From Lingula anatina (taxonomy: Eukaryota; Brachiopoda; Lingulata; Lingulida; Lingulidae), in assembly GCF_001039355.2 (NCBI RefSeq), contig NW_019775921.1, positions 64,001-128,000 on the forward strand: a stretch of 64,000 bases of DNA, read 5' to 3'. Below, piece by piece: positions 23,705 through 34,990 of this stretch. Numbering within the stretch: the first letter of the stretch is position 1; every line of letters starts with the position of its first letter. Position numbers and translations under genes: made by a program. A model generated the notes under the pieces. It worked only from the letters and a program-made list of their open reading frames with translations, ran no database searches and was not told where the DNA came from.

Positions 23705-23830
23705 ATAAACTCGCCTGACCTTAGGTTATGAGGCGCAGAAGCCTAGTTGTTGCCCGCCGTGCATTGTGTTCAATGACCTGAGAGTTCGATTCCATGACCT
23801 AGATATTGGACAATAGGTGTATTGATCTGT
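23705..23830 (+). repeat. Possible tRNA-derived SINE
   Basis: GTTCGATTCC at 23784-23793 matches a pol III B box, with a weakly A-box-like stretch about 50 bp upstream. No second copy was seen in the window to confirm it. Confidence 0.25.
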
Positions 23831-24119
23831 TTACTTACTCGCAGCTTTGACTGCGCTGTGGTTTTCGTTTAAATGTAGGGCACCGCTTACCTCGTGTTTA
23901 AGTAAATATTAATATTCTTTACAGCGCGGCTGCACGCATGGCAGCTTTTCATGTCTTTTCATAAACTTTGTGTGGGGCTATTATGACAGCTTTTTCATCA
24001 CATGTGGTTTTACAGATAACAGTGATTTCGACTGTGATTGGGTATTTTTTTTTACTGTTATCTCCTTATAAACGTAATAACGGGTTCTGTAGGCTATTGT
24101 CACGCTACATCGAATACAA

Positions 24120-24158
24120 GTGTGTGTGTTTGTGTGCGCGTGTGTGTGTGTGTGTGTA
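24120..24158. repeat. (TG)n microsatellite
   Basis: GT dinucleotides with a few C interruptions. Confidence 0.85.
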
Positions 24159-24560
24159 CAAAATATGTGTATGGTGCTAGGAAAATATATTTGTATGTAT
24201 TTTTGAGTGTCCAAAATACACCAAAAAAGAAAAAGAAATTACGACAGCCCTTAAAATATACTGCTTATCGAACGATACAATATTACTACACGTAAGTTAA
24301 AGTCATAACTATTTGACACAGGCTGGGTAGTTTTCCCCATTAGTCCTATACGTGAACCGAAGGTCGACTTGGTCATACCTAGAGTACGGTGAGGAAATTT
24401 TTCTAGCTTGTTATGATTAGCATTCGATACCAAGATAATGACCACTTACATATAATTTCACAGGGATATACTTTCACGCCCGTACCTGGCGGCAATCTCA
24501 GAGTCTGCCTCAATGCAGATTCAACATCGCATACATGCGATGCGCTGTTAGGTTTCGGCA

Positions 24561-26110
24561 GAAAGAACATGTTCTGCCAACAGGCAGCATGACTTAAGGC
24601 AGTGGTACTTAAGGTTGAGTTTAGAACACGCCCTAGCTCAGGCTTCATCATCTATAGCCTACTATAAACAGCGGAATTAATATTGTATCAATATATCGAA
24701 CGCGCACCACCTCGTATGGCCTGCTACCTGACTAAAGGATATTGCGGTCATATAGAAAGAATAACCTCTCTGCATTCTGAGTTTAATGCCTTTTTTGTTT
24801 TATGCCTATACTACATAGATGACGCCTCAAGCGATTTTTATACGTTAGCCTCGAGTGCATTCATATCTCAGGTATAGCTCATTGTCGTTCAATACACTGT
24901 ACGCGTTTAACTACCTCAAAGCAGCGCGATCGATTTGTGTGCTGATCTTAAGTGACACAATACACATTCGTCAAAAAGTTGTTCCACCTCGAATTCAATG
25001 TGCTTTTATTTACATAAGACCACCTCACAGGGGTAAATAGTTATAGACAGTTGTTTTTATTCAAGATACCATATTTAACATGATTAATTGTTCAAAAAAT
25101 ACATAATAGCGGTGAGGATGTCCATGTTTCGTTACAAATACACATACCCATATAACATTAAAAATTGAATAAAAGGTTAACAATAGGCGCGAAAGAACTA
25201 AGGATCCATGTTGTTTCTTTTGAGTGGCTTACGGAGTACGGAGCCGGTGGCAGCTTAAGTGGGCTTACATTAACGACATTTTTATATCGATACCTGTCTC
25301 TACATGCAGTTAAATTTATACTGACAGATTCGTGGCCGAGGGTAGTTTATAACTGTGGGGTTGACGAACAAGCTCCAGGAAGGATAAGCCATTTATCCTG
25401 GCGTCGAACGTGACATAAAAATCTTGATTAGCAGGAAAGACAGGTGAGTGAATGAGAGTGCTGTCGCCATAGTATTCACCTTACAAAGATGGCGTAGGTC
25501 ACCATTTCAGTCTAAATTACTCGCTTTAGATGTCCAATTTGGTTTTAGATAAGACACACCCTTACCAGAAGCACGTCTCGACACATATTTCGTGCGTTTT
25601 CGACCACTAATACCCTTGTTAACGAGATATCATTTTTATTCCCGCACTTTTACTAGTATAAAACGTGACCTTTGGGACCGTGTTGTTATCCCGCCCGTCT
25701 GTGCGTCTGTCTGTCTGTCTGTCCGTCTGTCCGTCTCATCTTAGTCCATTAGAGTTAGATACGTGGAACTTTGGTATAGTCCATCAGGTAGACCCCTAAA
25801 TTTTGGTCCGTCGGTACGAACTGGGTGATTATCATGTGTAAGCACATTTAGTCAGGAATCAGTTTTTGTGTGATACAAGTAGCACCTTCTAATCAGTAGA
25901 CTTCAGTATGTATATGTGTATGGGATTGGCTGTTATACATTTTATTACACCCTGTTGCTTAAATGGCCGCTCCTAAAATGGGATAATGAAATAAGATTAA
26001 GCAATAATTAATAAATAATATATCATAATGCAGCTGAAGGGTAGGGTTTAAGAAAGGCAATTACAAAAGGCGGATGGGGGGGGGGGGGTTGAAAATGTGG
26101 ACCTTTGTCA
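24561..26110 (+). repeat. Conserved array block A, copy 1
   Basis: A non-coding block recognised by shared anchors: acgccctagctcaggc near the start, gcattcatatctcagg, ggcgtaggtcaccatttc and cccgcccgtctgtgcg near the end, then a G homopolymer. Diverged versions in the same orientation occur at 36570 and 44480, each between two enzyme genes. It appears to be part of the repeating array unit rather than a free transposon. Stop codons fill all frames differently in each copy. Confidence 0.65.
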
Positions 26111-26174
26111 TGAAACCTTGGGTTACCTAGATCAAATTAACCCAGAGTGGACCTTTTCCCAGCAAAAAAAGTGT

Positions 26175-26205
<31 letters not shown>

Positions 26206-26231
26206 GTAGCTTTTCTCTTCAAATAGCATAC
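24832..26231 (+). repeat. 1.4-kb tandem duplication, unit 1
   Basis: Most of block A is repeated at an offset of 1400 bp, with few substitutions and small indels. The second unit starts at an ambiguous base (26232) just after a long G run. Confidence 0.85.
26170..26206. repeat. (GT)n plus poly-G tract
   Basis: A short GT run leads into about 20 G at the junction of the two 1.4-kb units. Confidence 0.9.
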
Positions 26232-27600
26232 NAATTTTTATACGTTAGCCTCGAGTGCATTCATATCTCAGGTATAGCTCATTGTCGTTCAATACACTGT
26301 ACGCGTTTAACTACCTCAAAGCAGCGCGATCGATTTGTGTGCTGATCTTAAGTGACACAATACACATTCGTCAAAAAGTTGTTCCACCTCGAATTCAATG
26401 TGCTTTTATTTACATAAGACCACCTCACAGGGGTAAATAGTTATAGACAGTTGTTTTTATTCAAGATACCATATTTAACATGATTAATTGTTAAAAAAAT
26501 ACATAATAGCGGTGAGGATGTCCATGTTTCGTTACAAATACACATACCCATATAACATTAAAAATTGAATAAAAGGTTAACAATAGGCGCGAAAGAACTA
26601 AGGATCCATGTTGTTTCTTTTGAGTGGCTTACGGAGTACGGAGCCGGTGGCAGCTTAAGTGGGCTTACATTAACGACATTTTTATATCGATACCTGTCTC
26701 TACATGCAGTTAAATTTATACTGACAGATTCGTGGCCGAGACTAGTTTATAACTGTGGGGTTGACGAACAAGCTCCAGGAAGGATAAGCCATTTATCCTG
26801 GCGTCGAACGTGACATAAAAATCTTGATTAGCAGGAAAGACAGGTGAGTGAATGAGAGTGCTGTCGCCATAGTATTCACCTTACAAAGATGGCGTAGGTC
26901 ACCATTTCAGTCTAAATTACTCGCTTTAGATGTCCAATTTGGTTTTAGATAAGACACACCCCTTACCAGAGGCACGTCTCGACACATATTTCGTGCGTTT
27001 TCGACCACTAATACCCTTGTTAACGAGATATCATTTTTATTCCCGCACTTTTACTAGTATAAAACGTGACCTGGGGACCGTGTTGTTATCCCGCCCGTCT
27101 GTGCGTCTGTCTGTCTGTCCGTCTGTCCGTCTCATCTTAGTCCATTAGAGTTAGATACGTGGAACTTTGGAGTTTAAGAGGTATAGTCCATCAGGTAGAC
27201 CCATAAATTTTGGTCCGTCGGTACGAACTGGGTGATAATCATGTGTAAGCTCATTTAGCCAGGAATCAGTTTTTGTGTGATACAAGTAGCACCTTCTAAT
27301 CAGTAGACTTCAGTATGTATATGTGTATGGGATTGGCTGTTATACATTTTATTACACCCTGTTGCTTAAATGGCCGCTCCTAAAATGGGATAATGAAATA
27401 AGATTAAGCAATAATTAATAAATAATTGTCATAATGCAGCTGAAGGATAGGATTTAAGAAAGGCAATTACAAAAGGCGGATGGGGGGGGGGGGGTTGAAA
27501 ATGTGGACCTTTGTCATGAAACCTTGGGTTACCTAGATCAAATTAACCCAGAGTGGACCTTTTCCCAGCAAAAAAAGTGGGGGTGGGGGGGGGGGGTTCT
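26232..27600 (+). repeat. 1.4-kb tandem duplication, unit 2 (block A, copy 2)
   Basis: Nearly identical to the preceding 1.4 kb. Differences include an extra C near 26960 and an extra stretch (gagtttaagag) near 27170, so it is not a perfect echo. The N at the junction leaves open a haplotype or assembly artefact. Confidence 0.85.
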
Positions 27601-27834
27601 TAAGGGATTGCTGTAATAGGTAAAGTGAAAACATTTTTGTTATTGAATAATATAGCCATTAAATTAGGGTGTCAAACGTCACCTGAGATCAAATTTGTGA
27701 CATTTTCAGATAATGAACTAGAAAGAACTAAAACCACATCCCAGTGTACCACAAAATTTGATAGTCCCATTCACAACAAGGAAGTCAACGCGATTTGAAA
27801 AAATATTGCGTAATTTTTTCAAAGTGGGTTGTAA

Positions 27835-27915
27835 CACTGCTGCCTCGTGGTGTGCTAATCAGTATCAAAAGTAGTTATATGATTTCATATCACGCCAGCT
27901 CCTGTCAGATTGGAT
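27835..27915 (+). repeat. 80-bp direct repeat, copy 1
   Basis: Starts CTGCTGCCTCGTGGTG and ends CCAGCTCCTGTCAGAT. A diverged second copy lies about 282 bp downstream at 28117. Confidence 0.75.
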
Positions 27916-28116
27916 TCACCTATTTCAGTAATACAGTAAAGCTTTGCAGTTGTTTAGTAGTACCAATATTAATAAAGAAAATTATCCGACATCGAATTCT
28001 TGGTCCTGCAGTCGGATTCTGAAATAAGCAGCCGGTCATTTGCCAGGGATAACTTGTTCAGCACAAGTCAACACCCTTTTAAAAAGTTTTATATGTTTTG
28101 GTCGACAAACCTTGAA

Positions 28117-28197
28117 GCTGCTGCCTCGTGGTGTGCTAATCAGTGTTGAAAATAGTTATATTTTTCCATATCATGCCAGCTCCTGTCAGATAGGAGA
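28117..28197 (+). repeat. 80-bp direct repeat, copy 2
   Basis: Matches 27835-27915 over its whole length at roughly 85 percent by eye. Confidence 0.75.
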
Positions 28198-30379
28198 ACC
28201 AGCACCGAGTCAACCTGGAAGTATTTAGCAGGTCTGTTAGGATAGGAAACTGCCTACAGGCTCTCAACAACATCCTTCATTACTTTGCTGCAGCTGAGTA
28301 TAGCAATTAAACAAGCTTCCTTCATAAGCTACCCAGTCGACTGTTAGTGTCTCAAGCTATCAAGCTAGCAGTGTCAAATGGGGGGGGGGGGTACTTGTCC
28401 AGAAAAAGTGGATCTTTTACCATGGCTACAGGCCTGTATTTGATGGTCCAAGCACCAAGGACAAGGGATGTACAACCAGTTGTAGCTGTGGGCTAGCTAA
28501 CTGACTTCTGAGCAAGAACTTCGAGGTAAAATACCAATAAAAAGTTGCCATTCCACCTGCTTACGTTTCCCCAAAGCAACTGCTTAGCTACTCCTGATAT
28601 GGTTTGTTTCATTCCTTGTGAACTTACCACCGACGCATAATTGTCTTTTAATGACGGTTTGTAACCCCATTCTGTGACCAATGTAAAGTGTCCTCTTGAA
28701 GTGATGTTGTAAGTGGTTTTGGGGAACATTTCTAATTTACTAATATTTTATATATATTTATTTACGTATGGTTATTGTAATGCAGGCTGTCTTTGCTCAT
28801 TATGAAAGTAGTTTTTGTCATGTTATTAAGTTTTAAAGGCCTTCAACATGTATCTAAAGTTTTTTTGGAGAAATGTGATGTTTCTTGAGAAAAAAAGCAC
28901 AAAGTATTGCTTGACTCCTCCTTGCATTTGAATAAGAAGTTTTCAACACTGTAGTCCTGACAAATCAGAGTGGAATATTGACACAAGCTTCAGGAACTTG
29001 AAATGTTTTTTTTTTTACTTTTAGTGCCTGTATAATGTAAAACACAGCTTTGCGGGGTATTAACACATACTGTTATGCTTAAAAGTCTCTCCGGGGGCGT
29101 GAGTACAGAATAAATACGTACATAATGAATACGTATTCTCGCGTGACACAGCACAAGCACAATCAGTAGATATGATACAGAGTGATTTTAAAATGGGTAC
29201 AGCAAACATTTACACCATGTTAACTGAATGTCATTGATTTAAATGAGTACTATGCAATAATGCCAATGCCTTTTCTGTAATGAAATATTCTTTAAACAGT
29301 CACCTGTTGTTATGACGACCTTGTATGACCCTGACATCTGGTAATCTTAGAAATAGTTTCAAATGATCGGCAATATGTAACTTAGCATGAATTGATACTT
29401 TAAACTTGTATCTGTGACACTGGGTTATAAAAACGTAGACATTATGGCATTTTGCCCGAGCGAAAAATGCCATGATCTTGAAAACAAGGTCATAACATTG
29501 ACCTCTGTCAAAGTTCTTATATAGTTGTACCAATGGCCACTGAAGTATCGCTGTTACCATGGGTCAAGATGCATGCATACTTTGATAACATTAACTTACT
29601 CAATTTTTTACTAATAAACATTTATATTTAATCATATGGACATATAATCATCTAAAAACTCTTCACAATCTTTTAAAAAGGTAAATCATTGCACATCGTT
29701 GTTTGGTGCTATTCAGTTGCCAACTACTTCCTGGTTTTAACAAGGTCTATCGTTATAATTGAAGCACATACCATAAAACATCCAAAAATAATTAGATATG
29801 GGTATATCAGATTACATACATGTAAAAATCCCACATGGCAACGATTTAGGTCTACTGCCGCGCGGGAATTCTTTTCCCATGACGCTTTTTGTAGCACGTC
29901 GGTCGATGCAGAATATATTTCAAAACAAAAGGACTGCAAATTAAGGAAGATTTTGTACCTTCAAGAATCGTAACACGTTTTCATACCATGTACCTATTTT
30001 CCGCTCAAAATACCAAAAGAAAAAAATGATATCTCAATACATTGTTGGAAAAACTGCTTTTTTCTCTGAGTCAACGTCTTCACTCCGGTTCACCTCCAGC
30101 TAAAAATCAACACTCAGCTTCACGTCTTACATCACTACACGTCACTTCCAACACAATCCTGTTTGCTCCGGTACCCTCTACGTCAGTCGTCCCTAGTCAC
30201 CCATGAACAGGCTCGGGTTGTCTATCAGATAGCATCATGGCCATTGCACCACTACGTGTCACTGAGTGATAACATCGTAAACTAACAAAAAATTTCCAGT
30301 ATTATGAACAAAAAGCGTAGGAACAGAGGGACATTTTAAAATAGTTTTACTGAAGGGCTTTTCATACAGCATTACATAT
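28198..30379. other. Intergenic, no supported gene
   Basis: A short G run lies near 28380. No domain-bearing ORF, splice-bounded exon or shared repeat was seen. Confidence 0.4.
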
Positions 30380-30448
30380 GATTTGCAAAAATATCTTCTA
30401 AAGAGAGAGATGCAAACGATTTGCAAAAATATCTTCTAAAGAGAGAGA
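30380..30448. repeat. 31-bp unit duplicated in tandem
   Basis: The unit beginning GATTTGCAAAAATATC recurs exactly at 30380-30410 and 30418-30448, separated by 7 bp. Confidence 0.9.
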
Positions 30449-30554
30449 AACAGACAATAACTTTACGTCTAGGAGCCATTAGCCTTGCTTTCACAGGATT
30501 GTCTATCTTCCCGGCCTAGAAAACACCGGGGTTCACATCAATAACTAAAAAAGC

Positions 30555-30794
30555 ACTCCGAGAGCGCAGACCTCCGCCAAGGAAGCAATTTTTTTATTAT
30601 TATTGATTATTGATTGAATATTGATCCAGATCACCACCAAAAACTAAAACTTCCTTGGCCCACTTCTGACAGTTCCTGAAAATTTCATTAAAATCGGTCC
30701 ATAACTTTTTGAGTTATGTTGATGACAAACAAACAAACAAACAAACAGACCGACAAACAGGGGTGAAAACGTTACCTCCTTGGCAGATGTAATG
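30555..30794. mobile_element. Dispersed repeat with CCGCCAAGGA ends
   Basis: Begins near ACCTCCGCCAAGGAAG and ends with the inverse (CTCCTTGGCAGATGTAA). The interior has aaaatttcattaaaatcgg-like and taactttttgagttat segments and a CAAA-repeat tract. I recall very similar sequence being common in marine invertebrate genomes, but cannot assign the Repbase/Dfam class from here. Confidence 0.55.
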
Positions 30795-31360
30795 AGAACC
30801 ACCTGCAGAATGACGTGTTACTCACTTTGTATATCAGAACTTAGAATGAAATCTAATTAAAGTTACATGTGCATGTGACACTTACAGTGTATACAACAGC
30901 AAGGAATTTTTAAAGTCCCACCCACTCAAATTAGAAGTATAAAATAGTCTGGAAGTTATACGTATCACCACTACGAATACAGATACATCCTGCCGCAGGA
31001 AAAGTTTTAAAATGCTACCTTGTTAAGAAGAGAAGGGTACCCAAAGTAATTATCTAGAACTGATGCTACGGCAACGGAGAAAGAAATTCAATGTTATGAA
31101 CCAAACAGGATTTGCTTAAGAAGGACACAGGTAGGGCCTACATTTAAAATATTTTACAAAAAGCCATTTCAAGAACCTTTGAATCAAAAGAAAGATCAAG
31201 TAGGAGCTCGTTAAATGCACATGTCAGACAACAAAAGTGGTGTAATGAAAGACCTAATTACACTGTACATAGCCAAGGTGTCATACATGTTGCTTTCACC
31301 TGTCTGCTTTACTTTCTAGCTGTAACTTTCTAGGGTTCATGTTTTAACATTATTAAAATA

Positions 31361-31409
31361 ATGAAATTCAACTTTGAAGGAAGGCATTGTGGTTACCATG
31401 GTGATCTGT
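31361..31409 (+). pseudogene. Relic of the 5' end of an array enzyme gene
   Basis: Positions 31372-31409 are identical to 38 nt of the start of array copy 3 (33236-33273), preceded by a degraded ATGAAA. Directly after, 18 bp of the relic (tgtggttaccatggtgat) is repeated in tandem. Nothing downstream matches the rest of the gene. Confidence 0.6.
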
Positions 31410-31949
31410 GGTTACCATGGTGATTGGCCACGAGGAGGTATTAAGATGCAGCCTGGAATTTTTTCTCCTGTCTGTTGGCTGTCTGTATTTTACATTAGGG
31501 TTAACATGTATTTATGCAATACTATGTGATCCATATCCATATTCGTACTCATGATTCAGAGTGCTTCATTTTTATCATTTTTATTATTCTTGATGACTGA
31601 CAACATTCACTGGCTATGTAATAATATGTGGGCAAAGGGTCAATAGTATAACTGCTTTGATGCGTTCGTAACGAAGATGGCGACTGAGAAATACGATCAA
31701 TAATATAAAGTGTCACATAAAATAAAACCACTATTTATAAAATAACTTATTCTACATCTACCACGAAAAAAACACATTATTGTCATATACATTTTATTGA
31801 TAATGTGTTTTAAGCGACCCTTTAGCAACATAATATTATATAAATCATTTTTTTTTCATTTTTCGGGAATTGAACTGAAGCGCTGTACAAGTCCAGTCTC
31901 ATTTATAAATTTGGCCAACAGAAGAAGTCACTCCCAAATTCCCATTAAA

Positions 31950-33222
31950 ACAGCCTTTTAAGATATATTGACTTTACCAGACATACCCTAAATAGTCGTA
32001 TTCTCAGCTCAAATTATCTGAATAGATAAAAATCTTTACTTAATTATTTTCCAGAAAATGCCTCAAATTTGACCTCAATTGACCTTTGACCCTATTTCAC
32101 TGAGACATTATTCATTTTAACGTAACTTTCATTACTGATATATGTAATGTAATGCCTCAGCTACACAGTGGTGTATCGATCATTGTTACTTTTTATATAA
32201 ATTTCAAATTATGATTTTTTTCCTACCCCCATTTTTAAACATGCACCCATTTATGTCACAGCGTGCTACCTGCATGCAACGCTTAAATAATTTTTTTTCG
32301 CTCTGGAAACACCTAGATAATAATGGTATCAAGGATTAAGAAAATGTATGTTTTCATTGTTTTTTACGGGGTGGCACGTGGACGCCTTGTTCCCATCGAC
32401 AATCTGGTTTGTGTCCAGCATCAAATCTTGCCTCAGCAAACACATTTTTATGAAAATGTTTGAGATGTGCCCTGCTCTAATATTTTCCTTATACTGTGCT
32501 TCAAAATAAGAAGCCCTCTTACCATATACCTATATGATTCCAATGGATTAATGTTTGATGTCTCAGTTGTTCTTTAGTATAATTTAAGCATAATTTTTTT
32601 TTTGCAGTAAAGGTCATCCTATTGGAAAACAACATCCCGAGACAGCCAGGACAGCAGAAAACAAATAAGCGAACCAGAGCAGCTATATCAAAGGTTACAC
32701 GCCAATAGACAGTTTCCTTGGAGGTTGTGTGCATGACTGATACACGTGCTTCAATGTGACGTCACATCAACATCATGACGTCATACTGATCAGCGCAGCA
32801 AGTCATTGACACACATGGGGAAACGATAAAATAAAACATGCAATACTGCCTCATAACTCAGAAAGTTTTAAGCAAAACTATTATAAGTTGATCTTAAATT
32901 CAAGGAACTGATAAAGATCGACAAATATTAGTACACATGTATATCACTCACCGTCATTCATGGATTCGTTACCAATTGTCTAAATATATTACGCACACTC
33001 AGAAACCGAGCTTGTGAATAACCCAATATTTCGTCAAACGATAAACGATGATTTGATTAAAAATGGCGTCACAAAAAGATACCATCATGGTACCAACGGA
33101 GATTGAGATTGGCAGATATTTCACTTATCGTTAATTACAAAGTGTTTCAATATATTAAAAACTAAAATTATGAATTTCTTGCAAATGTTCTATTATTTCG
33201 TCTAACACTAATCCAGAGCTTC
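31950..33222 (+). repeat. Duplicated 5' flank of array copy 3
   Basis: Segments around 32045-32100, 32330-32420 and 32580-32860 align with the flanks of copies 4 (about 40050-41197) and 5 (about 47190-48117). Shared anchors are ccagaaaatgcctcaaat-like, acccccat, tgcacgtgg-like and the CRE pair. This shows the three genes were duplicated with at least 1.2 kb of upstream DNA. Confidence 0.65.
32591..32860 (+). promoter_or_regulatory. Predicted promoter of array copy 3 with twin CRE sites
   Basis: Two perfect TGACGTCA palindromes lie at 32757-32764 and 32776-32783, start-to-start 19 bp, about 440 bp before the ATG. An inverted CCAAT box (ATTGG, 32621-32625) lies upstream and AGTCATTG follows. 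The same order and spacing occur before copies 4 and 5. TGACGTCA is the consensus for CREB/ATF-type bZIP factors. A conserved pyrimidine tract ending GCAG at 32607 could instead be a splice acceptor for a 5' UTR exon. Confidence 0.55.
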
Positions 33223-34179
33223 ATGAAAATGGTGTCTTTGAAGGAAGGCATTGTGGTTACCATGGTGATCTGTACAATGCTCACAGCATCGACTTTCATC
33301 ATTTGGTATGACATGGACGCTATAGCTACGAACATTGCTCGACTGAAAAAATATATATCTGTGCCTGACGAATCCAGATGTAGTGCAAGAAGTTCCACTA
33401 CAGGAGGGAATAACACGAAAACAAACCAAACATCAATCGGTATAGGCTGTGCTATCAGCACCAAAGGATTTAATCCATCGTCAGTTTTGTCCACACATCC
33501 AATTTTTACAACGCTGATGCTAAGTTTCTGTGAGACAGCTTCTCCGGGTTACTCCTATAATATCTACATTAGCTACGATTACACGGATGCTTTCTTCAAA
33601 GATCAAAATTCGCGAGATAGTTTTAAAGGTAAAATTTTCGATATGGCCAAAAAGCATTGTACATCATCTTTACTTATGTGCGTGCATTTTGTTCGTTGTC
33701 CATTCGAAGGTGCTCCAGCCCATGCTCAGAATTATGCAATGATAGCGGCGTACAATGACTCGATGGACTACCTTTACAGAATTAATGACGACACAAAAAT
33801 GGTGTCAAAGTCATGGACCGAAACATTCATCGCTGAACTCTCCAAGTTTAATCCACCAAATGTTGGCGTTGTCGGACCAAATCACCAAGGAGGAAACACA
33901 GATATTTTGACGTACGATTTCGTTCACAGGACACATATCGATATATTTGGGTTTCATTACCCTGCTGCTTTTCCCGGCTGGTTTGCCGATGATTGGATAA
34001 CAGAGGTTTATAAACCCAGTAGAACTAAAAAAATTGATAACATAAAGGTTATACACACAATGGCAGTGGGCACCCGATATAATGTGAGAGTAGATTTGAA
34101 AACAAAATTAAAAAGTCAGGTGGAACACGACAAAGAGACATTGAACTCATGGTTAAAGAAGCAAGGTAAAAATCCATAG
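33223..34179 (+). CDS. Putative type II membrane glycosyltransferase (GT-A-like), array copy 3
   Basis: Intronless, 318 residues, the earliest member of the 3-4-5 subfamily. Membrane segment at about residues 9-29, then a short Ser/Thr/Asn-rich stem (about 50-70) with possible N-glycosylation sites. Luminal domain from I-G-I-G-C (72-76). I-N-D-D-T ends at residue 191; P-G-W-F-A-D-D-W spans 251-258; the C-terminal His lies in I-H-T-M-A-V-G. Differences from copies 4 and 5 include M-L-S-F instead of M-P-S-F and N-I-Y instead of H-F-Y before I-S-Y-D. Its stop is followed 22 bp later by a 27-nt copy of its own coding sequence. The start matches copy 5 (M-K-M-x-S-L-K-E-G-I). Function is inferred from motifs and topology. 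Confidence 0.85.
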   Translation: MKMVSLKEGIVVTMVICTMLTASTFIIWYDMDAIATNIARLKKYISVPDESRCSARSSTTGGNNTKTNQTSIGIGCAISTKGFNPSSVLSTHPIFTTLMLSFCETASPGYSYNIYISYDYTDAFFKDQNSRDSFKGKIFDMAKKHCTSSLLMCVHFVRCPFEGAPAHAQNYAMIAAYNDSMDYLYRINDDTKMVSKSWTETFIAELSKFNPPNVGVVGPNHQGGNTDILTYDFVHRTHIDIFGFHYPAAFPGWFADDWITEVYKPSRTKKIDNIKVIHTMAVGTRYNVRVDLKTKLKSQVEHDKETLNSWLKKQGKNP

Positions 34180-34201
34180 AGTCTCAGTAGAATTCCTATA
34201 G

Positions 34202-34228
34202 TGTCCATTCGAAGGTGCTCCAGCCCAT
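34202..34228 (+). repeat. 27-nt copy of internal coding sequence in the 3' flank of copy 3
   Basis: Identical to 33697-33723 within the same gene (starts TGTCCATTCGAAGG). Direct orientation, 505 bp apart. Confidence 0.9.
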
Positions 34229-34498
34229 TACCTTCGTCTATTAGAGTCCCATAGAGACCTATACTCGGTACGACGTCCTTTAGGACATTTTTGTAAGAGT
34301 TGTAAAGGGCCCACGTTTTCTGTATGGTGACTTGCAGGAGAATGTGGGTCCCTGGAGTCCAATCCTATACTACAACTCGCACTGTAGACGAAGATAATGT
34401 ACACTTATTGACCAGTTGGAGTTTATTGTGCTGTCTGTTTGTCAGTTCACGCTCTGCAAATAGATATCTCACGAATTGCAGTGAGGATTTTCTTAAGA

Positions 34499-34711
34499 CC
34501 CCATTTTCAGAGATTAGATCGATCTACTTTAGATCGACCTAACTCCCTGGGGGTTCACGCTAAATAGCTGTCAGCCGAGCGGACACGAAAGTTAATTACC
34601 CCCCTTACAGCTTGTAGTAGGCGGGACGGACATTTAAGCCGGATTATCTGACAGTAATCTAGTGAGACTCCCCACGGGGATAGATCGATCTAAAAGCTCT
34701 GGGAATACAGC
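34499..34711 (-). mobile_element. MITE family B, copy 4
   Basis: 213 bp, inverted relative to copies 1-3, with CCCCATTTTCAGAG at the left and CTCTGGGAATACAGC at the right. It is flanked by the 7-bp direct repeat CTTAAGA (34492-34498 and 34712-34718). The target duplication supports a real insertion and the boundaries. Confidence 0.75.
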
Positions 34712-34809
34712 CTTAAGATGTGATAAAAGTCTGTGATACTGATTAGGCAGAGTGGCTGGAAACTTAATGTTAATGGTAGAGGGAAAGTTTTTACATGTAT
34801 TTTATATAA

Positions 34810-34990
34810 GTAATACTCTGGGATTCCTTACACCATTGATGGTGGCTCTTTTTTGTATGAGAAGTTTACAGATGTTTACCAAAGTTATAGATCTGCCTGT
34901 AGGAGAACTGTTAGCATATGTAATATACATTTATTCAACGTTAGTTTTTAAATCATCATACCCACCCAGACAGTTTCCAGGTTACTTAAA
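34810..34990 (+). repeat. Duplicated 3' flank shared with copy 4
   Basis: Shares ggctcttttttgt, gagaagtttacagat, ctgttagcatatg and taaatcatcatac-type anchors with about 43430-43560 downstream of copy 4. Confidence 0.5.

Larger units (their letters stand above)
21545..24560. other. Intergenic region rich in simple sequence
   Basis: Holds TG/CG-rich tracts near 21800-21856, an (AAAT)n tract at 22846-22892, a CG-alternating and GA tract at 22926-22978 and a TG tract at 24120-24158. No gene or array relic was recognised. Confidence 0.5.

Noticed and set aside
24403-24651. 82-residue antisense frame before block A
   Set aside because: The homologous DNA before 44480 does not keep the frame.
33168-34056. 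Long antisense frames inside the enzyme genes (also at 15209, 41188, 53878 and 55040)
   Set aside because: Shadows of the real + or minus strand genes. Their sequence follows the coding constraint of the opposite strand.
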